A DNA stretch of 64,000 bases from Pseudonocardia alaniniphila. GTDB lineage: Bacteria > Actinomycetota > Actinomycetes > Mycobacteriales > Pseudonocardiaceae. A program made the position numbers and the translations under genes. Shown here piece after piece: positions 19,180 to 28,724 of this stretch. The notes below the pieces were generated by a model that was not told where the DNA came from, made no database searches, and worked only from the letters and a program-made list of their open reading frames with translations. Within the stretch, counting starts at the first letter, position 1. The number at the start of each line of letters is the position of its first letter. The stretch spans positions 1 through 64,000 of the forward strand of contig NZ_JAKXMK010000017.1 in NCBI RefSeq assembly GCF_022524485.1. Direction: 5' to 3'.

Positions 19180-20442
19180 TCAGGGCTCCAGCAGGCTGCG
19201 CCCCCAGTAGTCACCCTCGCCCAGCCCGGCCGGGCACGCGAACACGGCCGAGCTCGTGTGCTCGATGTACTCCATCATCACGTCCGACTTGGCGAGCGCC
19301 CTCTGCATCGGCACGAACTGGGCCTGCGGGTCGCGCATGAACGCGAGGAAGAACAGGCCGGCGTCGAGGTGCCCCTGCCCGTCGCTGCCGTCGACGAAGT
19401 TGTAGCCCCGCCGCAGGATCTTCGTGCCCCCCAGCGACTCCGCTGAGGCGAGACGGATGTGTGCGTCCGCCGGGATGCGCGGCTGTCCGTCGGGCCCGGT
19501 GGCGCCGAAGTCGATCGGGTCGAACTCCGCGGCCGCCCCGAGCGGCGCGCCCTCGCCCTTCGTCCGCCCGATGATCACCTCCTGCTCGGCGAGCGACGTG
19601 CGGTCCCAGATCTCGATGTGCATGCGGATCCGGCGGGACACCAGGTACGAGCCGCCCTCGAGCCACGCCGGTCCGTCGCCGGGCTGTACCCACAACTGCT
19701 GCTCGAGGGCGGCAGAGTCCTCGGCCTTGAGGTTGCGGGTGCCGTCCTTGAAGCCGAAGAGGTTGCGCGGGGTCGCCTGCTCCGTGGACGTGGACGAGGT
19801 GCGCCCGAACCCCAGCTGCGACCAGCGCACCGAGGTGGTGCCGAAGCCCATCCGGACGAGGTTGCGCACCGCGTGCACCGCCACCTGCGGATCGTCGGAA
19901 CACGCCTGGATGCACAGGTCGCCGCCGGAGAGGGCGGGGTCGATCTGGTCGCCGGTGAAGCTCGGCAGCTCCGCGAGGCCCGGGGGACGCTGCGCCGCCA
20001 GCCCGAAGCGGTCGACGCCGTCCTTCTCGAACAACGACGCGCCCACCCCGAACGTCAGTGTCAGCGACGAGGCGGGCAGCCCGAGCGCCTCGCCGGTGTC
20101 GGACGGCGGGGCCTGCGGGTTCAGGTTGACCGCGCCGCCCGGCGCGGCCTCGGCGCCCGCCGTCATCCGCTCCGCCGCGGTGGTCCACTTCTGGAGCAGC
20201 GCCCGCAGCCGGTCGCGGTCGTCAGCGGTGACGTCGAGTGCGACGAAGTGCAGCCGGTCCTGCGCGGGCGTGATGATCCCGGCCTGGTGATCGCCGCGGA
20301 ACGGCACCACGCCGGGGCTCGCGGGGGCGTCGGTCCCGCCGCCGGTCGAGCCGACAGCGAAGCCGGTGGCCGCGCCGACCCCGGCCAGCGCGGCCCCGGC
20401 GCCCGTCCAGCCGAGCAGCCGGCGTCGCGAGATCGGGCTCAC
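19180..20442 (-). CDS. efeB: EfeB, Dyp-type haem peroxidase/deferrochelatase (copy 1)
   Basis: A 420-aa Tat-exported Dyp-type peroxidase (signal SRRRLLGWTGAGAALAG), the third member of the EfeUOB iron-uptake system. The distal Asp is in FGFKDGTRN, the proximal haem His in ADAHIRLAS, and the distal Arg in ILRRGYNF. EfeB oxidises Fe(II) or frees iron from haem on the outer face of the membrane. The GTG start overlaps the efeO stop by GTGA, so the two are translationally coupled. A second complete operon lies divergently to the right. Confidence 0.93.
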   Translation of the reverse strand: MSPISRRRLLGWTGAGAALAGVGAATGFAVGSTGGGTDAPASPGVVPFRGDHQAGIITPAQDRLHFVALDVTADDRDRLRALLQKWTTAAERMTAGAEAAPGGAVNLNPQAPPSDTGEALGLPASSLTLTFGVGASLFEKDGVDRFGLAAQRPPGLAELPSFTGDQIDPALSGGDLCIQACSDDPQVAVHAVRNLVRMGFGTTSVRWSQLGFGRTSSTSTEQATPRNLFGFKDGTRNLKAEDSAALEQQLWVQPGDGPAWLEGGSYLVSRRIRMHIEIWDRTSLAEQEVIIGRTKGEGAPLGAAAEFDPIDFGATGPDGQPRIPADAHIRLASAESLGGTKILRRGYNFVDGSDGQGHLDAGLFFLAFMRDPQAQFVPMQRALAKSDVMMEYIEHTSSAVFACPAGLGEGDYWGRSLLEP

Positions 20443-21590
20443 GACGTGACGACCCCGGCGACCTGGCTCACCGGCTCACCCAGCGCGTCGACGGCCTCGG
20501 ACATCTTGCGCGTGTCGTCCGGCGTGAGCTGCGTGTAGAGCACGAACCCGTCGCCCGCGCGGTATCCCTCGAGCAGGGTGTCGACGGCGGCGAAGCGTTC
20601 GTCGAGCGTCGGGCCGAGGGTCGGGTCCTTGTCGTCGAGCACCGGGCGCAGTGCGGCGACGGCCCCTTGCGAACCCTCGACGTTGGCCTTGAAGTCCCAC
20701 AGGTCGGTGTGCGAGTAGCGGTCCTCCTCGCCGGTGATCTTGCCGGTGGCGACCTCGTCGAGCAGTTCCTTCGCCCCGTTGGCGAGCTGCACCGGCGTGA
20801 GCTCGACGGTGGTCACGCGGCTCTGCAGGTCCTTGATGTCGGCCATCAGCTGGTCGGCGATCGCCGGCGAGTCGGGCTGCAGGCCGTCGACCCAGAGGTC
20901 CTTCTCCAGGCGGTGGTAGCCGGTGAACGCGACGCCGGGGTCGCGCTCGTCGTCCTCGCGGCCGTCGATCTTCGGGTCGATGTCGCCGAAGGACTCCGCC
21001 ACGGGCTCGATGCGCTCCCAGTAGGTGCGCGACACCGGGAACAGCGCCTTGGCGCCCTCGACGTCCTGGCGCTTGACGGCGTCGGCGAACTCTTGCGTCT
21101 TCGGGACCAGCGCGTCGATCTGCGAGGTGACGTAGCGCTTGTAGCCGGCGGTGGCCTCGGCGAGCTTCGTGTTCTCGTCCACGGAGCGCGCGGCCGTGCC
21201 GGTGACGGTGAAGGGTGCCCGGATGCCGTCGCCGACCATGCCCGGCTTGCACGCCGTGGTGTACGTGCCGCCGTCGGGCACCTCGACGATGAGTTGCCTG
21301 GTGAGGCCCGGACCGATGTTCTCGACCTCGCCCATGATCCGGTCGCCCGTGCCGTACAGGTAGAACTCGGTGACCTTGCTCCCCGTGTTGTTCACGGCGA
21401 ACGTGATGGTGCCCGCGGGTGCCTCGGCGCCGCCCACCTCGCAGGCGTCGTCCGCGGCCCGGACGGGGATGGGGCCGCCGGCAGCCGCGCCGCCGGTGGT
21501 GGGGGCCGGTGCCGTGCTGGTGCAGCCGGCGAGGGCGGCCACCGCGAGGGCGGCCACGGGGAGCCCGGCGCGAGCTCTGCGGGACATCAT
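20439..21590 (-). CDS. efeO: EfeO, iron-binding lipoprotein with cupredoxin and M75 domains (copy 1)
   Basis: A 383-aa lipoprotein (signal ends LAGC). Residues about 40-125 form a cupredoxin-like EfeO N-terminal domain (TITFAVNNTGSKVTEFYLYG; YTTACKPGM with a Cys). The C-terminal M75 imelysin-like domain carries the metal motif HxxE in TGYHRLEKDLW and the conserved YSHTDLWDFKANVEG. EfeO gathers iron for the EfeU permease. It follows efeU by 40 bp and overlaps efeB. ATG 21590 or 21587 may be used. Confidence 0.92.
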   Translation of the reverse strand: MMSRRARAGLPVAALAVAALAGCTSTAPAPTTGGAAAGGPIPVRAADDACEVGGAEAPAGTITFAVNNTGSKVTEFYLYGTGDRIMGEVENIGPGLTRQLIVEVPDGGTYTTACKPGMVGDGIRAPFTVTGTAARSVDENTKLAEATAGYKRYVTSQIDALVPKTQEFADAVKRQDVEGAKALFPVSRTYWERIEPVAESFGDIDPKIDGREDDERDPGVAFTGYHRLEKDLWVDGLQPDSPAIADQLMADIKDLQSRVTTVELTPVQLANGAKELLDEVATGKITGEEDRYSHTDLWDFKANVEGSQGAVAALRPVLDDKDPTLGPTLDERFAAVDTLLEGYRAGDGFVLYTQLTPDDTRKMSEAVDALGEPVSQVAGVVTS

Positions 21591-21630
21591 GCTCCTAGAC
21601 GATCGAAAGGGGGGCGATCACGAAGAACGG

Positions 21631-22482
21631 TCACGATGTGGTGGGGGCTGACGCGACAGGCCGGGCGCTGCGCTGCGGCAGCACGAACAGGGTGAGGACG
21701 ACGGCCACGTAGGCGACCCAGACGATCGCCTCGAGCACGGTGGTCTGGGGCGAGAAGTTGAAGATCCCCTTGAGCAAGGTGCCGTACCAGGAGTCCGGCG
21801 GAACGGCCGCGCTGACGTCGAACGCGAGCGTGTCGAGCCCGGGGAGGATGGCGGCCTCCTGCAGGTCGTGCATGCCGTAGGCGAGGATCCCCGCCGCCAC
21901 GAAGACCAGCAGCACGCCGGTGACGGTGAAGAACTTGCCCATGTTCAGCGTGACGGCGCCGCGGTAGATGAGGTAGGCGAGCAGGATCGACACGGCGATG
22001 CCGAGCAGGAACCCGATGAGCGGTTCGGTGGTCTCGCCCGCAGCCTGGGCCGCGGCGAAGAAGAACACCGCCGTCTCGAGGCCCTCTCGGCCCACCGCGA
22101 GCGCGGCCATGACGACGACGGCGGTGGAGCCCATCTGGATGGCGCTCTCCAGCCGCCCGCGGAGCTCGGCGGAGATGGAGCGGGCGGCCCGCCGCATCCA
22201 GAAGATCATCCAGGTGACGAAACCGACGGCGATGATCGAGAGGCCGCCGCCGAACGCCTCCTGCGCCTGAAATGTGAGAGCTTGCTGTGTAAGGGTCAAT
22301 GCGAGTGTGACGCCGACGCTGATGGCCACCGCGATAGCGACGCCGAGCCACACCTTCGGAAGAACGGACCGGCGCCCGGTACGCACCAGGAACGCAATGA
22401 GAATGCTCACCACCAGGGCGGCTTCGAGGCCTTCCCGGAGGCCGATCAGGGCGTTCCCGAGCAATGGGATCCTCTTCTCCAC
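21631..22482 (-). CDS. efeU: EfeU, FTR1-family iron permease (copy 1)
   Basis: A 283-aa membrane permease with about seven transmembrane helices. The two REGLE motifs that carry iron are in LREGLEAALVV (residues about 14-24) and GREGLETAVFFF (about 130-141). It is homologous to yeast Ftr1p and imports iron oxidised or delivered by EfeO/EfeB. GTG 22482 is the first codon of the operon efeU-efeO-efeB. An IdeR/DtxR-like box lies 10 bp upstream. It is only moderately similar to copy 2 (22913-23779), so the two are not a recent duplication. Confidence 0.92.
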   Translation of the reverse strand: MEKRIPLLGNALIGLREGLEAALVVSILIAFLVRTGRRSVLPKVWLGVAIAVAISVGVTLALTLTQQALTFQAQEAFGGGLSIIAVGFVTWMIFWMRRAARSISAELRGRLESAIQMGSTAVVVMAALAVGREGLETAVFFFAAAQAAGETTEPLIGFLLGIAVSILLAYLIYRGAVTLNMGKFFTVTGVLLVFVAAGILAYGMHDLQEAAILPGLDTLAFDVSAAVPPDSWYGTLLKGIFNFSPQTTVLEAIVWVAYVAVVLTLFVLPQRSARPVASAPTTS

Positions 22483-22491
22483 ACGGCCTTA

Positions 22492-22510
22492 TTAGGCCAG
22501 CTTGGCCTCA
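22492..22510. promoter_or_regulatory. IdeR/DtxR-like iron box upstream of efeU copy 1
   Basis: TTAGGCCAGCTTGGCCTCA agrees at about 12 of 19 positions with the IdeR/DtxR consensus TTAGGTTAGGCTAACCTAA and is itself nearly palindromic. It lies 10 bp upstream of the GTG of efeU on the minus strand, where a repressor would block initiation. Confidence 0.5.
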
Positions 22511-22631
22511 ATCGGGCCGAGGGTAGCCTCAGTACAGCTGGGAGGAAAGGTGCGGCGGAGCGTGATCCGCGTCGGGCCGTCTGGCCAGCCCGAATAGTCC
22601 TTTTCATGGCGATTTAGGGGTGGCGCGATGC

Positions 22632-22652
22632 TCGATCGTTACGAACGACCGA
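22632..22652. promoter_or_regulatory. Palindrome in the efe control region
   Basis: TCGATCGTT (22632-22640), ACG, AACGACCGA (22644-22652): nine-bp arms with one mismatch. It could bind a dimeric regulator. No match to a known operator is claimed. Confidence 0.35.
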
Positions 22653-22784
22653 GATCGACAGGCCGGCCTCGGTTCGCCGGGCCGGACTGCGGCGTGCTGC
22701 CGCGCCGGCGCTGCATCGCGGGCTGCGCTCTGCGATGGCCGCTCCGAGCGATCGATCCTGATGATCCTGTTCCGGTGATTCGAT

Positions 22785-22800
22785 TAATTTGTGCAAATTA
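22785..22800. promoter_or_regulatory. AT-rich perfect palindrome in the efe control region
   Basis: TAATTTG-TG-CAAATTA: perfect 7-bp arms with a 2-bp centre in DNA that is otherwise over 65% GC. This stands out as an operator candidate for a second regulator of the right-hand operon, about 113 bp before its start. Confidence 0.45.
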
Positions 22801-22826
22801 CTCGGAAAGCCGCGCTGTTTGACACG

Positions 22827-22845
22827 GCAGCTCAGGCCAACCTAA
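22827..22845. promoter_or_regulatory. IdeR/DtxR-like iron box upstream of efeU copy 2
   Basis: GCAGCTCAGGCCAACCTAA matches the IdeR/DtxR consensus at about 14 of 19 positions, with a nearly perfect right half (GGCCAACCTAA against GGCTAACCTAA). It lies 67 bp upstream of the GTG at 22913, a good place to overlap a promoter. Confidence 0.6.
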
Positions 22846-22912
22846 CTTGAACGCCGGATAGGCAAGCCTGCGATCGTTCCCCTGCCCGCCCTTTCGAAAG
22901 TGGGTTGATGCT

Positions 22913-23779
22913 GTGCTGGCGACCTTTGTGATTGGCCTTCGGGAAGGTCTCGAGGCGGCACTTATCGTCGGGATCATCGCCGGTTTCCTGGCCAACCAGG
23001 GTCGTCGGGACGCACTGCGTCAGGTGTGGGTGGGCGTCGGGATCGCCGTGCTCATCTGCGTGGCCGTCGGGGTCGCGCTCGAACTCCTCACCGCCGACCT
23101 GCCGCAGGCGGCGCAGGAGGGGCTCGAGACGCTCATCGGGCTCTTCGCCGTCGCCATGGTCACCTACATGATCCTCTGGATGCGGCGCCACGCCCGTCAC
23201 ATGCGCGCGGAGCTCGAGTCGTCGGCCACCGCCGCGCTGGCCCGAGGCTCGGCGGGTGCCTTGGTCGGGATGGCCTTCCTCGCGGTGCTCCGAGAGGGCT
23301 TCGAGACCGTGGTGTTCCTGCTGGCGGCGTTCCAGGCCAGCACCTCCCCGTTGGAAGCGGGCGGCGGCGCGCTGCTCGGCGTGATCATCGCGGTCGTCCT
23401 CGGCTACGGCATCTACCGCGGTGGTGTCCGGCTGAACATGGCCCGCTTCTTCCGGATCACGGGTGCAGTGCTCGTCATCGTCGCCGCAGGCTTGCTCATG
23501 ACCGCTGCACACACCGCTCACGAGGCGGGCTGGATCAACTTCGGTCAGCAGCAGGCAGCCGACCTCTCGTGGCTCGTGCAGCCCGGCACGCCGATCTCGT
23601 CGCTGCTCACCGGCGTGCTCGGCATCCAGCCGTTCCCCACGATCGTGGAGGCGGTGATCTGGCTGGTCTACGCGGTGCCGATGCTCGTCCACGTGCTCTG
23701 GCCGCAGCGCGGACCGGCCTCGCGGCGCCGGGCGTCGGAGCCCGCGCCCACCCCCGAGCCGGAGCCGACCCGCGGGTGA
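22913..23779 (+). CDS. efeU: EfeU, FTR1-family iron permease (copy 2)
   Basis: A 288-aa permease with about seven transmembrane helices. The iron motifs are LREGLEAALIVG (residues about 9-20) and LREGFETVVF (about 125-134). The C-terminus is a Pro/Glu-rich cytosolic tail (EPAPTPEPEPTRG) absent from copy 1. It heads the second efeUOB operon, diverging from the first. The sequence differs clearly from copy 1 beyond the motifs, so acquisition or an old duplication followed by divergence is likely. Confidence 0.92.
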   Translation: MLATFVIGLREGLEAALIVGIIAGFLANQGRRDALRQVWVGVGIAVLICVAVGVALELLTADLPQAAQEGLETLIGLFAVAMVTYMILWMRRHARHMRAELESSATAALARGSAGALVGMAFLAVLREGFETVVFLLAAFQASTSPLEAGGGALLGVIIAVVLGYGIYRGGVRLNMARFFRITGAVLVIVAAGLLMTAAHTAHEAGWINFGQQQAADLSWLVQPGTPISSLLTGVLGIQPFPTIVEAVIWLVYAVPMLVHVLWPQRGPASRRRASEPAPTPEPEPTRG

Positions 23780-23840
23780 ACCCCCTGCGGATGATCGCCT
23801 CGATCCACCCGTCCCTCTCTTTTCGTCGCCGAAGGATGGC

Positions 23841-24989
23841 ATGTTCATGAGATCGTTTCGCCCGCGCGCGCTGGGCACCGTCGCGGCCGCGCTCTCGGTC
23901 GGCCTGCTGGCCGCCGCCTGCGGAGGCAGTGGCAACTCGGGCGCCGCGCCGGGCGGAGAGCAGCAGACCGAGGTGAAGGTCGCACTGTCCGACCAGGGCT
24001 GTGCGCCTGCGCCCGCCTCGGTGGCGGCAGGCCCGGTGACGTTCACGGTCACGAACGCCGGCACGGCGAAGGTGACGGAGGCCGAGCTGCAGAGCAACGG
24101 CAGGATCCTCGGGGAGAAGGAGAACATCACCGAGGGCCTCAACGGGAACTTCGCCCTCCGGCTGGACCCGGGCACCTACACGATGTACTGCCCCGGCGCC
24201 GCGCAGGACACCTCGACGTTCACCGTGACGGGCGGGGGCGCCGCACCGGCAGCGCCTGCCGACACCTCGCTCGCCAAGGCGACGCAGGACTACCACGACT
24301 ACGTCGTCTCCGAGGTCGCCGCGCTGGTGCCGGCCACGAAGGCGTTCGACGACGCCGTCCGGGCGGGCGACATCCCCAAGGCGGAGTCGCTGTTCGCGCC
24401 GGCCCGCACGCACTACGAGAGCATCGAGCCGGTGGCCGAGAGCTTCGGCGATCTCGACCCGGACATCGACGCGCGGGTCAACGACGTCGACGACCCCGCC
24501 CAGTGGACCGGGTTCCACCGCATCGAGAAGGCGCTCTGGGAGGACAAGTCGCTCGCCGGGATGACGCCGATGGCCGACAAGCTCGACGCGGACGTCGCCA
24601 CCCTGCAGAAGAACGTTGCGACCGCCACCTACCAGCCTGCCCAGCTCGCCAACGGTGCCAGTGACCTGCTCGACGAGGTGTCGACGTCGAAGGTGACCGG
24701 CGAGGAGGACCGCTACTCGCACACCGACCTGTGGGACTTCGCCGCCAACATCGCCGGTGCACGCAAGGCCTTCGAGCTGCTCCAGCCCGCGCTCGCGGCG
24801 AAGGACCCCCAGCTCGCGCAGCAGCTCGAGGCGCGCTTCACCGACGTCACGTCCGGCCTCGCGAAGTACCAGCAGGGCAACGCCTACGTCGACTACAGCA
24901 CCGTCCCGCAGGACCAGCGGCGTCAGCTCGCGGATGCGGTCAACGCGCTGGCCGAGCCGCTGTCCCAGGTGTCGGGGAAGGTGGTCTGA
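23841..24989 (+). CDS. efeO: EfeO, iron-binding lipoprotein (copy 2)
   Basis: A 382-aa lipoprotein (signal ends LLAAAC) with the same two-domain build as copy 1: a cupredoxin-like half (VTFTVTNAGTAKVTEAEL; TYTMYCPGAAQ with a Cys) and an M75 half with TGFHRIEKALW (HxxE) and YSHTDLWDFAANI. GAAGG upstream of the ATG is the likely ribosome site. The gap to efeU is 61 bp and to efeB 6 bp. Confidence 0.92.
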   Translation: MFMRSFRPRALGTVAAALSVGLLAAACGGSGNSGAAPGGEQQTEVKVALSDQGCAPAPASVAAGPVTFTVTNAGTAKVTEAELQSNGRILGEKENITEGLNGNFALRLDPGTYTMYCPGAAQDTSTFTVTGGGAAPAAPADTSLAKATQDYHDYVVSEVAALVPATKAFDDAVRAGDIPKAESLFAPARTHYESIEPVAESFGDLDPDIDARVNDVDDPAQWTGFHRIEKALWEDKSLAGMTPMADKLDADVATLQKNVATATYQPAQLANGASDLLDEVSTSKVTGEEDRYSHTDLWDFAANIAGARKAFELLQPALAAKDPQLAQQLEARFTDVTSGLAKYQQGNAYVDYSTVPQDQRRQLADAVNALAEPLSQVSGKVV

Positions 24990-24995
24990 GGCGCC

Positions 24996-26231
24996 ATGGC
25001 GGAACTATCGCGACGTCGGTTCCTCGGCAGCCTCGCCGGCGCGGGCGTGGCCGGCGCCGGCCTTGCGATCGCGGGCACCTCGATCTCGGCGGCGGCATCC
25101 GCGTCCGCTGCTGCCGACACCGTGGCCTTCCGCGGCGCCAACCAGGCCGGGATCAGCACGGACGTGCAGAACCAGCTCGCCTTCGCGGCGTTCGACGTCA
25201 CCAGCACCGAGCGTGCCGACCTCGTCTCGATGTTGCAGAGCTGGACGACCGCGGCCGAGGCGATGACCCGGGGCGCGCCCGTGCCGGGTGACTCGGCCAC
25301 GTCCGACGTTCCCCCCGCCGACACGGGCGAGGCCGACGGGCTGACGGCGTCGCGCCTGACCATGACGATCGGGTTCGGGCCGTCGCTGTTCGACAACCGG
25401 TTCGGGCTGGCCGCCCGGCGTCCGGCGGCGCTGCAGCCGCTGCCCGCGCTGCCGGGCGAGCTGCTGGACAACACCCGCAGCAACGGGGACATCGCGGTGC
25501 AGGCCTGTGCCGACGACCCGCAGGTGGCGTTCCACGCGATCCGCAACCTGGCCAGGATCGGCCGTGGCACCGTCGTCAACCGGTGGACCCAGCTCGGCTT
25601 CGGCCGCACCTCCGTGACGGGCGCGGGCCAGTCCACCCCGCGCAACCTCATGGGATTCAAGGACGGCACCCGCAACATCCGGGGCGACGACACGACCGCA
25701 CTCGACCAGCACGTCTGGATCGGCGACGGGACGGACCAGGCGTGGATGCGCGGCGGCACCTATCTCGTGGCCAGGCGGATCCGCATGTTCGTCGAGAACT
25801 GGGACCGCGACCTCCTGTCCGACCAGCAGGCGGTCTTCGGACGGACGAAGTCGGCCGGCGCCCCGCTCACGGGCACCGATGAGTTCGACACCCCCGACTT
25901 CGCCGCGACCGGCCCGGACGGCACGCACGTGATCCCGGACGACGCCCACATCCGGCTGGCCGCCTTCGAGAACAACAACGGCCTGCGGATCCTGCGCCGC
26001 GGATACTCCTTCAACGACGGGATCGACCCGAGTACCGGTGGGCTCGAAGCCGGGCTGTTCTTCATCAGCTTCCAGTCCGACCCGGCCACGTTCGTCACGC
26101 TGCAGCGCAAGCTGGGCGCGAACGACGCGCTCAACGAGTACATCCAGCACGTCGCGTCGGGCCTGTTCGTGTGCCCGCCCGGCATGACCCGGGACGGGGA
26201 CTACTGGGGCAGCGGGCTGTTCGAAGCGTGA
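24996..26231 (+). CDS. efeB: EfeB, Dyp-type haem peroxidase (copy 2)
   Basis: A 411-aa Tat-exported Dyp-type peroxidase (signal SRRRFLGSLAGAGVAGAG). The haem residues are kept: distal Asp in MGFKDGTRN, proximal His in DDAHIRLAA, and distal Arg in ILRRGYSF. Its sequence is distinctly different from copy 1, for example RMFVENWDRDLLSDQ against RMHIEIWDRTSLAEQ. It closes the second efeUOB operon; the TPR gene converges after 11 bp with no clear terminator between. Confidence 0.93.
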   Translation: MAELSRRRFLGSLAGAGVAGAGLAIAGTSISAAASASAAADTVAFRGANQAGISTDVQNQLAFAAFDVTSTERADLVSMLQSWTTAAEAMTRGAPVPGDSATSDVPPADTGEADGLTASRLTMTIGFGPSLFDNRFGLAARRPAALQPLPALPGELLDNTRSNGDIAVQACADDPQVAFHAIRNLARIGRGTVVNRWTQLGFGRTSVTGAGQSTPRNLMGFKDGTRNIRGDDTTALDQHVWIGDGTDQAWMRGGTYLVARRIRMFVENWDRDLLSDQQAVFGRTKSAGAPLTGTDEFDTPDFAATGPDGTHVIPDDAHIRLAAFENNNGLRILRRGYSFNDGIDPSTGGLEAGLFFISFQSDPATFVTLQRKLGANDALNEYIQHVASGLFVCPPGMTRDGDYWGSGLFEA

Positions 26232-26242
26232 ACCGCCTCGGG

Positions 26243-26641
26243 TCAGGCCGGTTCCGCGCCCTCCACGGCGATGCGGGCGAGCACCTCTCCCAGCGCCTCC
26301 TGGTACTCCGGGCGAGGGTCCATGGCGGCCGCCATCTTCAGCTGTGCCTGGGCCTCGGCGAGACGTCCCTGCCGTTGCAGCGCCTTGCCGAGCGCGAAGC
26401 GGGCGTAGTGGTCGGACGGGTCGAGGTCGAGAACGCGGGCGAAGGCCTCCTCGGCGCGGTGCAGCTGGGCCGAGTTGAGGTAGGCGCGACCGGCGAGCAG
26501 ATGCACCGAGGCGTCGTTGGGTTGGCTCTCGAGCACGGGGCCGAGCGCCTGCAGCGCGTCCAGCGGACGGCTCCGGGCGATCAACATCTCTGCCCGGCGG
26601 AAAGATTCGAACAGGCCGTCGGACGCGGGCTGGCTCGTCAT
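26243..26641 (-). CDS. Tetratricopeptide repeat protein
   Basis: A 132-aa soluble protein with about three TPR units: HLLAGRAYLNSAQLHRAEEA, then ARFALGKALQRQGRLAEAQA, framed by helical ends. TPR proteins mediate protein contacts; no partner is evident. A minus-strand -10-like TAACGT lies 10 bp before the ATG, giving a short leader. It is monocistronic, divergent from enolase. Confidence 0.85.
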   Translation of the reverse strand: MTSQPASDGLFESFRRAEMLIARSRPLDALQALGPVLESQPNDASVHLLAGRAYLNSAQLHRAEEAFARVLDLDPSDHYARFALGKALQRQGRLAEAQAQLKMAAAMDPRPEYQEALGEVLARIAVEGAEPA

Positions 26642-26684
26642 GGTCGTCCCTACGTTAGGTGTACGGGACGCGATCTGCGAGGGG

Positions 26685-26714
26685 TTGACATGGGACGCAG
26701 GGGCGAACTACGGA
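26685..26714 (+). promoter_or_regulatory. Candidate vegetative promoter upstream of eno
   Basis: TTGACA at 26685-26690 and TACGGA at 26709-26714 with an 18-bp spacer. It would give a leader of roughly 125 nt for eno. The -35 is a perfect consensus match; the -10 is weaker. Confidence 0.45.
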
Positions 26715-26824
26715 GGACGCTGCGCCCAGTGGCGAGTTCCTGCGTCGATCGGGAACCCTCCACGACTACGCTGAGCCACCGGACACCGCGCCCAGCCCTG
26801 GCTGAGCGCGCACAGGCGTCGTAA

Positions 26825-28141
<1,317 letters not shown>

Positions 28142-28142
28142 C

Positions 28143-28182
28143 GTGCACGCGAGTCGCCCCGTTCCCGTGCGCGAGTCGCCCG
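28143..28182. repeat. Two copies of a GTGC-CGCGAGTCGCCC motif
   Basis: GTGCACGCGAGTCGCCCC (28143-28160) and GTGCGCGAGTCGCCCG (28167-28182) are tandem near-copies between eno and the next gene. From memory, such short motifs recur between genes in related genomes; I see no other copy in this window. Confidence 0.5.
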
Positions 28183-28205
28183 TGAAGCAGGCCTGAGGCG
28201 GCGCG

Positions 28206-28724
28206 ATGGTCGAGGAACGAACCCGGGTACGGGGCGAACGGACTCCCCGCACATCGCCTCGCCGCGGCGCCGGCACGGGAGCGACGCGGCGGCGGAACAG
28301 GGAGCCCAAGCTGAACCGGGTGGCACGCACCCGCGGTGTGGTTGCTGCAACCACGGGGATGCTCGGGCTGTCCACCACGCGTCGAGCAGCGGTGCTGGCC
28401 CTCGTGGTCTGCGCGCTGGCACTCACTGTCGCGGTCCCGCTGCGCAACTTCGTCGCCCAGCGGCAGGAGCTCGCCGCCGTGACCAAGCAGCAGCAGGCGC
28501 TCGCCGCCGAGGTGGACGAGCTGTCGAAGGAACGCGCCCGGCTGTCGGATCCTGCTGAGGTCGCCGCCCAGGCCAGGACGCGGCTCGGCTACGTCCTGCC
28601 CGGGGAGGTTCCCTACGTCGTGCAGCTGCCGTCCGGCCCGGACCTGACAGGCGCCGGCGAGGCCGGGGCAGCCATGCCGTGGTACCGCCAGCTGTGGCGC
28701 GAGGTCGCGGAGGGTTCGCGATGA
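28206..28724 (+). CDS. FtsB/DivIC-family septum formation initiator
   Basis: A 172-aa bitopic membrane protein: a basic, disordered N-terminus (about 1-60), one transmembrane helix (AAVLALVVCALALTVAVPL), a coiled coil (QELAAVTKQQQALAAEVDEL), and the DPAEVAAQARTRLGYVLPGE motif typical of the FtsB/DivIC family. It takes part in the divisome with FtsL and FtsQ. Position after eno supports the call. Its last codons overlap the DUF501 start (ATGA). Confidence 0.9.
   Translation: MVEERTRVRGERTPRTSPRRGAGTGATRRRNREPKLNRVARTRGVVAATTGMLGLSTTRRAAVLALVVCALALTVAVPLRNFVAQRQELAAVTKQQQALAAEVDELSKERARLSDPAEVAAQARTRLGYVLPGEVPYVVQLPSGPDLTGAGEAGAAMPWYRQLWREVAEGSR

Larger units (their letters stand above)
22483..22912. 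promoter_or_regulatory. Shared divergent control region of the two efe operons
   Basis: 430 bp without a convincing gene separate the two efeU start codons. It contains IdeR/DtxR-like boxes near each end (22492-22510; 22827-22845), a third partial match near 22518-22530 (AGGGTAGCCTCAG), and two other palindromes (22632-22652; 22785-22800). Part of it is AT-rich compared with its surroundings. Iron-dependent repression of both operons is the natural inference. Confidence 0.6.

Noticed and set aside
22628-22822. Short open frames in the efe control region.
   Set aside because: They show no protein-like pattern and the region is better explained by regulatory sites.
25771-25800. Phe in EfeB copy 2 (RMFVENWD) where copy 1 has His (RMHIEIWD), at first taken for loss of the haem ligand.
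   Set aside because: The proximal haem His of EfeB is in the DAHIR motif, which is intact in both copies; this position is not the ligand.
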